NCBI RefSeq assembly: GCF_021283545.2
Contig: NZ_CP128540.1
Span: forward strand, 313,501 to 377,500
Reading direction: 5' to 3'
DNA: 64,000 bases
Origin: Pseudomonas alloputida
GTDB taxonomy: Bacteria > Pseudomonadota > Gammaproteobacteria > Pseudomonadales > Pseudomonadaceae
Shown: one piece after another, positions 53,989-61,669 of the stretch
Layout: each line of letters starts with the position of its first letter
How positions within the stretch are numbered: position 1 is the stretch's first letter
Translations under genes and position numbers: made by a program
The notes under the pieces: generated by a model
Told to the model about the DNA's origin: nothing
The model's input: the letters and a program-made list of their open reading frames with translations, nothing else
Databases searched by the model: none

Positions 53989-56679
53989 TCAGGCCACCGG
54001 GCCACGCGGATAGCGCTTCAGCCGCTCGGCCAGTTCGCGCCCGGGAATCGGCCGGTCGAACAGGTAGCCCTGGCCCACGTCGCAGCGGTGACGGCGCAGG
54101 AACGCCAGCTGCTCCGGCGTCTCGATCCCTTCGGCCACCACCTTCAGCTTCAGGTTGTGGGCCATGGCCACCACCGCCGAGGTGATTTCCATGTCGTCCT
54201 GGTTGTCGGGGATTTCGTTGATGAAGCTGCGATCGATCTTGAGGATGTCGATCGGAAACTTCTTCAGGTAGCTCAGCGACGAATAACCGGTGCCGAAGTC
54301 GTCCATGGCCAAGGTCAGGCCCAGGGCCTTCAGTTCGTCCAGCTGGCGGTGGGTGTCTTCGCTGGCTTCCAGCAGCAGGCCTTCGGTCAGCTCCAGCTCC
54401 AGCAGGTGTGGGGGCAGGGCTTCTTCCTTGAGGATGGTGCTGATCGACGCCACCAGGTCCGGGTCGGAGAACTGTTTGGGCGACAGGTTGATGGCTACAT
54501 GCAGGTTGCCCAGACCGGCCTTGCGCAGTTGCTGGCTCATGCAGCACGCCTGGCGCACCACCCATTTGCCGATAGGGATGATCAGGCCGGTTTCCTCGGC
54601 CACGCTGATGAACTGGTCCGGGCGGATCATGCCGCGTTCGGGGTGGTTCCAGCGCAGCAGCGCTTCCAGGCCCAGCAGGCGACCGCTGCGCAGGCACAGC
54701 TTGGGCTGGTAGAACACGTCCAGCTCGTTCTGGGTCAGGGCACGGCGCAGGTTGTTCTCGACGAACAGCTTGTAGCTGGCTTCGGCGTTGAGCACTTCGG
54801 TAAACACCTGTACCTGGTGTTTACCGTTGGCCTTGGCCTTGTGCAATGCAAGGCCGGCATTCTTCATCAGGCTGGCCGGGTCGACGCCGTGCAACGGTGC
54901 ACAGGCCAGGCCTACCGAGGCGGTGACGTTGATCAGCTGGTTGTCGACGAACATCGGCTTGTCGAGGGTGCACAACAACTGTTGAGCAACGCCTTGGCCA
55001 TCTTCAAGGCTGGTGTCGTCGAGCAGCACGGCGAACTCGTTACTGGCAAAGCGCGCCAGGATGCCACCGCTGTGCAGGCTGTTGCGCAAACGCCTGGCCA
55101 GGCTGATCAGCAGCTTGTCGCCGGTCTGGTGGCCAAGGCTGTCGTTGATGCGCTTGAAGTTGTCGATGTCCACCAGCAGCAGGCACATCGAGCTTTCGCC
55201 ATCGCGGGCGAAGCGTTCGTCCAGGCTGCGGATGAACGCCGGGCGGTTGCCCAGGTTGGTGAGGTTGTCGGTGTAAGCCAGGCGTTCGATGCGTTGCTGG
55301 GCCAGCTTGGTCTGGGTGACGTCTTCGTAGATGCCGATGTAGTGGGTCAGCTCACGGTTGTCACCGTACACCTTGGAAATCGACAACTGGCCCCAGTACG
55401 GCTCCAGGTTTTTGCGTCGGCTCTTGAACTCGCCCTGCCAACTGTTGCCCATGGCCAGGCTCGACGGCGAGTCGAACAGCAGTTCGCTGAGGTTCTCCAG
55501 TGCCGGTAGCTCACCCAGCTGGCGGCCCTGCACTTCGTCGGTACTGTACTGGGTGATGGCGGTGAAGCTGGGGTTGACGTACTCCACCCGGCCGTCGCGG
55601 TTCACCAGCAGGAAGGCACTGGCGCTCTGCTCGACCGCACGCTGGAACAGGTGCAGGGCGCTGGCCGCGGCCCGTCGTTTGTGGTTTGTGATCACTTGGG
55701 CGAACTGGTCGGCCAGCTCACCGGCAAAGGCAATCTCGTCCGACTGCCAGGCCCTTGGCTGGCCGCTTTGCTCCAGGCACAACACGCCGATCACCTGGCC
55801 ATCGACACGGATGCTGGCGTCGAGCATGGCCTTGTTTTCCGGGCGCATGCTTTGCGCCAGGGCGCGGGTGCGCGGGTCGTGGCCGGCGTTGTGAGCGTCG
55901 ATGGCGCGGCTTGCGTGCAGTGCATCCAGGTAGTCGGGGAAGCGGCTGGCATCGATGGCTTCGGGCTGGCGGTGCTCCTGTGCGTCGCGGTACCAGGCGA
56001 TGATCGGTTCCAGGCGTTGGTCTTCCAGGTGCCAGATGCTGGCGCAGTCGACCTTGTAGATTTCGCAGGCGCTCTGGGTGATCAGCTGGGCCGCTTCGAG
56101 CAGCGAGTTGCCCGCGCTGTAGCGATGGCGGGCGAGGCGCAGGATAAGGTCCTGCTGGCCGCGCACCCGCTCCAGGTGCTCCAGTTGTTCTTGCTGCGTG
56201 CGCTGGTTCAGCTGCAGGGCCAGTTGCAGGCGGTTGTTGCGTGACCCCAGGTCGCTGGCGCCGGGTTCGCCGGTCTCTTCCTGCTGGTCATCGAGCACGC
56301 TCAGGTAGCCGCGCAACAGCTGGCGGTTGTGTTGCTTGTAGGCTTCACCCGCTTCCAGCAGGCGCAGCGAGGTGCTCGGCGTGTGCAGGGTGTAGCGCAC
56401 GCGATAGTAACCGCGCTGGGCCAGTTGCAACTGGATGTCGTCGTGCAGCCGGTAGCGTGCTTCGGGTTCCATCAGGCTGGCGTAGGGCGCGTCAATCAGG
56501 GCACACAGCTCGCCGGTTTTCAGGCCGAACTGGCGCTCACAGGCTGGGTCAAGGTAGAGCATGGCCCAGGTGGCTTCGTTGAGCCTTTCGAAACGCAGCA
56601 TGCCGAGCCGCGAGGGCACGGGTAACTGTGTCACGACCTCGGCCGCCACACGGCTGGCGGCATCGGGTTGGCTTTTCAT
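53989..56679 (-). CDS. dipA: Cyclic-di-GMP phosphodiesterase (GAF/PAS-GGDEF-EAL), DipA-like
   Basis: A 896-aa signalling protein using ATG 56679; the frame extends upstream but in a low-similarity Ser/Pro-rich part. Domains: an N-terminal PAS-like region, a GAF-like domain (CEIYKVDCASIWHLED), PAS (SASAFLLVNRDGRVEYVNPS), a degenerate GGDEF domain whose motif is ASNEF (545-549), and an EAL domain with Glu672 in GLEALLRW plus ELTEGLLLE and DDFGTGYSSL intact. Therefore a c-di-GMP hydrolase rather than a cyclase. The position beside aceF-aceE matches P. aeruginosa DipA, a dispersion regulator. Confidence 0.9.
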   Translation of the reverse strand: MKSQPDAASRVAAEVVTQLPVPSRLGMLRFERLNEATWAMLYLDPACERQFGLKTGELCALIDAPYASLMEPEARYRLHDDIQLQLAQRGYYRVRYTLHTPSTSLRLLEAGEAYKQHNRQLLRGYLSVLDDQQEETGEPGASDLGSRNNRLQLALQLNQRTQQEQLEHLERVRGQQDLILRLARHRYSAGNSLLEAAQLITQSACEIYKVDCASIWHLEDQRLEPIIAWYRDAQEHRQPEAIDASRFPDYLDALHASRAIDAHNAGHDPRTRALAQSMRPENKAMLDASIRVDGQVIGVLCLEQSGQPRAWQSDEIAFAGELADQFAQVITNHKRRAAASALHLFQRAVEQSASAFLLVNRDGRVEYVNPSFTAITQYSTDEVQGRQLGELPALENLSELLFDSPSSLAMGNSWQGEFKSRRKNLEPYWGQLSISKVYGDNRELTHYIGIYEDVTQTKLAQQRIERLAYTDNLTNLGNRPAFIRSLDERFARDGESSMCLLLVDIDNFKRINDSLGHQTGDKLLISLARRLRNSLHSGGILARFASNEFAVLLDDTSLEDGQGVAQQLLCTLDKPMFVDNQLINVTASVGLACAPLHGVDPASLMKNAGLALHKAKANGKHQVQVFTEVLNAEASYKLFVENNLRRALTQNELDVFYQPKLCLRSGRLLGLEALLRWNHPERGMIRPDQFISVAEETGLIIPIGKWVVRQACCMSQQLRKAGLGNLHVAINLSPKQFSDPDLVASISTILKEEALPPHLLELELTEGLLLEASEDTHRQLDELKALGLTLAMDDFGTGYSSLSYLKKFPIDILKIDRSFINEIPDNQDDMEITSAVVAMAHNLKLKVVAEGIETPEQLAFLRRHRCDVGQGYLFDRPIPGRELAERLKRYPRGPVA

Positions 56680-56893
56680 CGAAGACTCGCTTGAAGAGGG
56701 AACGCGGCCTTGTGGCTGCGGCGGATTTGGCAAGGTTGCATGATGTCCCGAGGGCTGGCAAGCGGCCATGCTTGATGCTGTGGACAGGTTATCGGCTGAC
56801 GTGGCCGATTCTGCAGTTTGGCTGGAGATTTTGGGGCCGCTTTGCGGCCTTGTGTCGCGAAAGGAGGGCGAAGCCCTCCCAGCTTTTTCCAGG

Positions 56894-56921
56894 CAAAAAA
56901 AAGCCCCGCCAATCGACGGGG
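56894..56921 (-). terminator. Second terminator downstream of aceF
   Basis: On the minus strand CCCCGTCGATTGGCGGGG is followed by a run of eight T. It lies after the first aceF hairpin and backs it up. Confidence 0.85.
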
Positions 56922-56949
56922 TTGAGGTACGAGCGTGGCAGCTCGAAAA

Positions 56950-56978
56950 AGGTACTGCCCCTCGCAAGGAGGGGCAGT
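56950..56978 (-). terminator. First terminator directly after aceF
   Basis: CTGCCCCTC and GAGGGGCAG, a perfect 9-bp stem with a 5-nt loop and a short T-run on the minus-strand side, 10 bp after the aceF stop. Confidence 0.8.
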
Positions 56979-56986
56979 GTGCTGGC

Positions 56987-58627
56987 TTACAGCAGCATGG
57001 TGCGGATATCGCCCAGCACGTCGCCCAGGCGCTTGGTGAAGCGCGCGGCGGCAGCGCCGTTGATCACACGGTGATCGTAGGACAGCGACAGCGGCAACAT
57101 CAGCTTTGGCTGGAAGGCCTTGCCATCCCAGACTGGCTGCATGGTCGCCTTGGAGACGCCCAGGATAGCCACCTCCGGCGCATTGACGATCGGCGTGAAG
57201 CCGGTGCCGCCAATGTGGCCGAGGCTGGAGATGGTGAAGCAGGCGCCTTGCATCTCGTCAGCCGACAGCTTCTTGGTGCGCGCCTTCTCGGCCAGTGCAG
57301 CGGCTTCGGCAGCCAGTTGCAGCAGGCTCTTCTGGTCGACGTTCTTGATCACAGGGACCAGCAGGCCGTCCGGGGTGTCCACGGCGAAGCCGATGTGCAC
57401 GTACTTCTTGCGGATGATGGCCTTGCCGCTTGGCGCCAGCGAGCTGTTGAAGTCCGGCAGTTCCTTGAGCAGGAAGGCGCAGGCCTTGAGCAGCAGTGGC
57501 AGCACGGTCAGCTTCACCCCAGCCTTCTCGGCCACGGCCTTCTGCGCAACGCGGAAGGCTTCCAGCTCGGTGATGTCGGCAGAGTCGAACTGGGTCACGT
57601 GCGGCACGTTGAGCCAGCTGCGGTGCAGGTTGGCAGCACCGACCTGCATCAGGCGGGTCAGGGCCACTTCTTCCACTTCACCGAACTTGCTGAAGTCCAC
57701 GGCAGGGATCGGCGGGATGCCAGCACCACCGGTCGCACCGGCGGCTGCCGGCGCTTCCTTGGCCTTCTGCATCATGGCCTTGACGTAGACCTGCACGTCT
57801 TCTTTCAGGATGCGACCGTGCGGGCCGGTGGCAGCAACTGCACCCAGCTCGACACCGAATTCACGGGCCAGCTGACGAACAGCGGGGCCTGCGTGAACCT
57901 TGGCATTGCTGCCAGCGGCCGGTGCGGTAGCAGCCGGTGCAGGGGCAGCAGCCGGGGCGGCAGCGGCAGGTGCGGCAGCCGGAGCAGCCTCAGCCTTGGC
58001 TGGTGCAGGAGCAGCAGCCGGTGCCGGCGCGGCAGCCGGGGCGGCACCCGCCACTTTCAGCTTGAAGATCAGGTCGCCAGTGCCGACTTCGTCTTCCAGC
58101 TTGCACAGCACTTCTTCGACCACGCCGGCAGCCGGCGACGGGATTTCCATGGAGGCCTTGTCGGACTCCAGGGTAATCAGCGACTGGTCGGCTTCGACGG
58201 TGTCGCCGACTTTGACCAGCACTTCGATGATCTTGGCCTTGCCCGACGAACCGATGTCCGGCACGTGGATGTCCTGCACGCTGGCAGCAGCCGGGGCTGC
58301 GGCCGGAGCAGCAGGAGCGGCTTCAGCGGCTGGCGCTGGCGCCGCAGCCGGAGCAGCGGCAGCAGCCGGCGCCTCAGGGGCCGCAGCAGCGGCGCCCTCG
58401 GCTTCCAGGACCAGCAGTTCGTCGCCTTCTTTCAGGCGGTCGCCCAGCTTGACCTTCAGTTCCTTGATCACGCCAGCCTTGGGCGCCGGAATTTCCATGG
58501 AGGCCTTGTCGGACTCCAGGGTCAGCAGGCTCTGGTCAGCCTCGATACGGTCACCGACCTTGACGAACAGCTCGATGATTTCACCTTCACCGCTGCCGAT
58601 GTCAGGTACGCGAATGAGTTCGCTCAC
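56987..58627 (-). CDS. aceF: Pyruvate dehydrogenase E2, dihydrolipoyllysine acetyltransferase
   Basis: Core of the pyruvate dehydrogenase complex, 546 aa. Two lipoyl domains carry the lipoylated lysine in ESDKASMEIP at Lys41 and Lys157, joined by Ala/Pro-rich flexible linkers. A peripheral-subunit-binding domain (AGPAVRQLAREFGVELG) follows, then the catalytic domain with DHRVINGA at 518-525. The Asn in place of Asp in HRVxxG is also seen in the Azotobacter enzyme, so it is not a defect. It starts 13 bp after aceE. Two hairpin terminators end the operon. Confidence 0.96.
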   Translation of the reverse strand: MSELIRVPDIGSGEGEIIELFVKVGDRIEADQSLLTLESDKASMEIPAPKAGVIKELKVKLGDRLKEGDELLVLEAEGAAAAAPEAPAAAAAPAAAPAPAAEAAPAAPAAAPAAASVQDIHVPDIGSSGKAKIIEVLVKVGDTVEADQSLITLESDKASMEIPSPAAGVVEEVLCKLEDEVGTGDLIFKLKVAGAAPAAAPAPAAAPAPAKAEAAPAAAPAAAAPAAAPAPAATAPAAGSNAKVHAGPAVRQLAREFGVELGAVAATGPHGRILKEDVQVYVKAMMQKAKEAPAAAGATGGAGIPPIPAVDFSKFGEVEEVALTRLMQVGAANLHRSWLNVPHVTQFDSADITELEAFRVAQKAVAEKAGVKLTVLPLLLKACAFLLKELPDFNSSLAPSGKAIIRKKYVHIGFAVDTPDGLLVPVIKNVDQKSLLQLAAEAAALAEKARTKKLSADEMQGACFTISSLGHIGGTGFTPIVNAPEVAILGVSKATMQPVWDGKAFQPKLMLPLSLSYDHRVINGAAAARFTKRLGDVLGDIRTMLL

Positions 58628-58640
58628 TTAAAAATACTCC

Positions 58641-61286
58641 TCAGCAGTCCAGTGGGTTGCGCTTGTCCGGGTCGATACCGAACTTGACGATAGCGTCTGC
58701 AACAACCTTGGGTTCGATCTCGCCACGGTCAGCCAGGGCTTCCAGGGCAGCCAGCACCACGAAGTGGCGGTCGACTTCGAAGAAGTGACGCAGCTTCTTG
58801 CGGCTGTCGCTGCGACCGTAACCGTCGGTACCCAGGACTTTGAACTCTTTGCTCGGTACCCACTGACGAATCTGCTCGGCGAACAGCTTCATGTAGTCGG
58901 TAGAGGCGATGACCGGGCCTTTGCGACCGTTCAGGCACTGCTCGACGTAGGTCTGCTGTGGCTTCTGGCCAGGCTTCAGGCGGTTGGCGCGTTCCACGGC
59001 CAGGCCGTCGCGACGCAGTTCGTTGAAGCTGGTGACGCTCCACACGTCGGCACCGACGTTGAACTCTTCACGCAGGATCTTCGCGGCTTCGCGGACTTCG
59101 CGCAGGATGGTGCCGGAGCCCATCAGCTGTACGTGGTGTGCGGCTTCGCGGGTGTCCTCTTCCAGCAGGTACATGCCCTTGATGATGCCTTCCTCGACAC
59201 CGGCCGGCATGGCTGGCTGCTGGTAGGATTCGTTCATCACGGTGATGTAGTAGAAGATGTCCTGTTGCTCTTCGGTCATCTTCTTCATGCCGTCCTGGAT
59301 GATCACCGCCAGCTCGTAGCCGTAGGTCGGATCGTAGGTGCGGCAGTTCGGGATGGTGCCCGCCATCATGTGGCTGTGACCGTCTTCGTGCTGCAGGCCT
59401 TCACCGTTGAGGGTGGTACGGCCGGCGGTACCGCCGATCAGGAAACCACGGGTGCGGCTGTCGCCAGCGGCCCAGGCCAGGTCGCCAATACGCTGGAAAC
59501 CGAACATCGAGTAGAAGATGTAGAACGGCAGCATCGGCTGGTTGTGGCAGCTGTACGAGGTACCGGCAGCGATGAACGACGACATGGCGCCGGCTTCGTT
59601 GATGCCTTCCTCGAGGATCTGGCCCTTCTTGTCTTCGCGGTAGAACATCACCTGGTCTTTATCGACTGGCTCGTAGAGCTGGCCGACCGACGAGTAGATG
59701 CCCAACTGGCGGAACATGCCTTCCATACCGAAGGTACGGGCTTCGTCCGGGATGATCGGGACGATGCGCTGGCCAATGTCCTTGTCCTTGACCAGCTGCG
59801 CCAGAATACGCACGAAGGCCATGGTGGTGGAGATTTCGCGGTCGCCCGAGCCGTCCAGGATCGCTTTCAGCGTTTCCAGTGGCGGGGTCGGCACGCTGAA
59901 GCTCTTGGCACGGCGCTGCGGTACGAAGCCACCCAGGGCTGCGCGGCGCTCGGCCAGGTACTTGGCTTCGGCAGAACCTTCTTCCGGCTTGAAGAACGGC
60001 AGGTTCTCCAGGTCGGCATCCTTGACCGGGATGTCGAAGCGGTCACGGAAGTGACGCAGGCTGTCGACGTCGACCTTCTTGGTGTTGTGCGCGGTGTTCT
60101 TGGCTTCGCCAGCACCGGTGCCGTAACCCTTGATGGTCTTGGCCAGGATGACGGTCGGCTGCTCTTTGTGGTTCACAGCCTGGTGATAGGCCGCGTAAAC
60201 CTTGTACGGGTCGTGACCGCCACGGTTGAGCTTCCAGATCTCTTCGTCGGACAGGTCTTCGACCATGGCCTTGAGTTCCGGGGTGTTGAAGAAGTGCTCG
60301 CGAACGTACGCGCCGTCTTTGGCTTTGTAGTTCTGGTATTCGCCGTCGATGACTTCGTCCATGCGGCGCTGCAGGGCACCGTTGGTGTCCTTGGCCAGCA
60401 GTGGGTCCCAGAAACGGCCCCAGACGACTTTGTTGACGTTCCAGCCACCGCCACGGAACACGCCTTCGAGTTCCTGGATGATCTTGCCGTTGCCGCGAAC
60501 CGGGCCGTCGAGGCGCTGCAGGTTGCAGTTGATGACGAAGATCAGGTTGTCCAGCTTCTCGCGGCCGGCCAGGGCGATTGCACCCAGGGATTCCGGCTCG
60601 TCGCACTCACCGTCGCCCATGAAGCACCAGACCTTCTGCTTGCCGGCCGGGATGAAGCCACGGGCTTCCAGGTACTTCATGAAGCGTGCCTGGTAGATCG
60701 CCTGGATCGGGCCCAGACCCATCGAAACGGTCGGGAACTGCCAGAAGTCAGGCATCAGCCATGGGTGCGGGTACGAAGACAGGCCGTTGCCGTCCACTTC
60801 CTGGCGGAAGTTGTTCATCTGGTCTTCGCTGATACGGCCTTCCATGAAGGCACGGGCGTAGACGCCTGGAGATGCGTGGCCCTGGAAGAAGATCAGGTCG
60901 CCGCCGTGTTCTTCGGTAGGGGCCTGGAAGAAGTAGTTGAAGCCGATGTCGTACAGGGTGGCACTGGAGGCGAAGCTAGAGATGTGTCCGCCCAGGTCCG
61001 AGTCTTTCAGGTTGGTACGCATGACCATGGCCAGCGCGTTCCAACGCACCATCGAGCGAATGCGGCGTTCCATGAACAGGTCGCCAGGCATGCGTGCTTC
61101 GTGGGTGACAGGGATGGTGTTGCGGTATGGCGTGGTGATCGCATATGGCAGCTGGGAGCCACTACGGGTGGCCAGCTCGCCCATACGGGTCATCAGGTAA
61201 TGAGCGCGGTCTTCGCCTTCTTTGTCGAGGACCGACTCCAGGGCATCCAGCCATTCCTGGGTTTCGATTGGATCGAGGTCTTGCAT
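58641..61286 (-). CDS. aceE: Pyruvate dehydrogenase E1 (homodimeric type)
   Basis: Thiamine-diphosphate enzyme decarboxylating pyruvate and reductively acetylating AceF, 881 aa. The ThDP motif GDGECDEPE...NCN is intact (about residues 230-260), as is the HMMAGTIPNCRTYDPTYG region. The leader QDLDPIETQEWLDALESVL is typical. It is the first gene of aceE-aceF; E3 is encoded elsewhere. In this window it completes the route betaine - glycine - serine - pyruvate - acetyl-CoA. A pair of palindromes upstream is a likely operator. Confidence 0.97.
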   Translation of the reverse strand: MQDLDPIETQEWLDALESVLDKEGEDRAHYLMTRMGELATRSGSQLPYAITTPYRNTIPVTHEARMPGDLFMERRIRSMVRWNALAMVMRTNLKDSDLGGHISSFASSATLYDIGFNYFFQAPTEEHGGDLIFFQGHASPGVYARAFMEGRISEDQMNNFRQEVDGNGLSSYPHPWLMPDFWQFPTVSMGLGPIQAIYQARFMKYLEARGFIPAGKQKVWCFMGDGECDEPESLGAIALAGREKLDNLIFVINCNLQRLDGPVRGNGKIIQELEGVFRGGGWNVNKVVWGRFWDPLLAKDTNGALQRRMDEVIDGEYQNYKAKDGAYVREHFFNTPELKAMVEDLSDEEIWKLNRGGHDPYKVYAAYHQAVNHKEQPTVILAKTIKGYGTGAGEAKNTAHNTKKVDVDSLRHFRDRFDIPVKDADLENLPFFKPEEGSAEAKYLAERRAALGGFVPQRRAKSFSVPTPPLETLKAILDGSGDREISTTMAFVRILAQLVKDKDIGQRIVPIIPDEARTFGMEGMFRQLGIYSSVGQLYEPVDKDQVMFYREDKKGQILEEGINEAGAMSSFIAAGTSYSCHNQPMLPFYIFYSMFGFQRIGDLAWAAGDSRTRGFLIGGTAGRTTLNGEGLQHEDGHSHMMAGTIPNCRTYDPTYGYELAVIIQDGMKKMTEEQQDIFYYITVMNESYQQPAMPAGVEEGIIKGMYLLEEDTREAAHHVQLMGSGTILREVREAAKILREEFNVGADVWSVTSFNELRRDGLAVERANRLKPGQKPQQTYVEQCLNGRKGPVIASTDYMKLFAEQIRQWVPSKEFKVLGTDGYGRSDSRKKLRHFFEVDRHFVVLAALEALADRGEIEPKVVADAIVKFGIDPDKRNPLDC

Positions 61287-61669
61287 GGCTTGCTCCAGGG
61301 CGGAAAGGCAACCAGAATCGATTGCCTGAGATTGCGACTGGCCTTATGGGCAGACGTCGTGAATTCTTGGATTACCGGGGTGTCTTCCGGCGCGTTGTAG
61401 TTTTACTACATTTGCTTTCGCATTTCATGCTTTTACACGACACGAGTAGTAGTAAAACTACATTTGTGCGACGTTTGGTCGCACCTTGGCTTGTGAGGAA
61501 AAACGTTCATGTTGGTTGGCATTGTGTCGCGAACGGGTGGTTCTTGATGTTTGTTGCCAATTTTTCGTTTTTTTTAGCTATTTCCAACTTTTGTACGACA
61601 GTCCAACCGTGGTCCGGCTTCCCCTTGGCCGCTTTTTCCCCTCTATTTCACGCCGATCAAGGATAGACC
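61287..61669. promoter_or_regulatory. Divergent aceE / glnE control region with paired palindromes
   Basis: A 383-bp region. TGTAGTTTTACTACA at 61396-61410 and AGTAGTAAAACTACA at 61448-61462 (14 of 15 to the same palindrome) are 52 bp apart, about five helical turns. They resemble HexR-type operators described in Pseudomonas central metabolism. A 7-bp hairpin (GTGCGAC / GTCGCAC) at 61466-61484 follows. No gene is supported. Confidence 0.55.

Noticed and set aside
58764..61400. An 878-residue plus-strand frame opposite aceE
   Set aside because: It mirrors aceE codon bias; aceE itself shows all family motifs.
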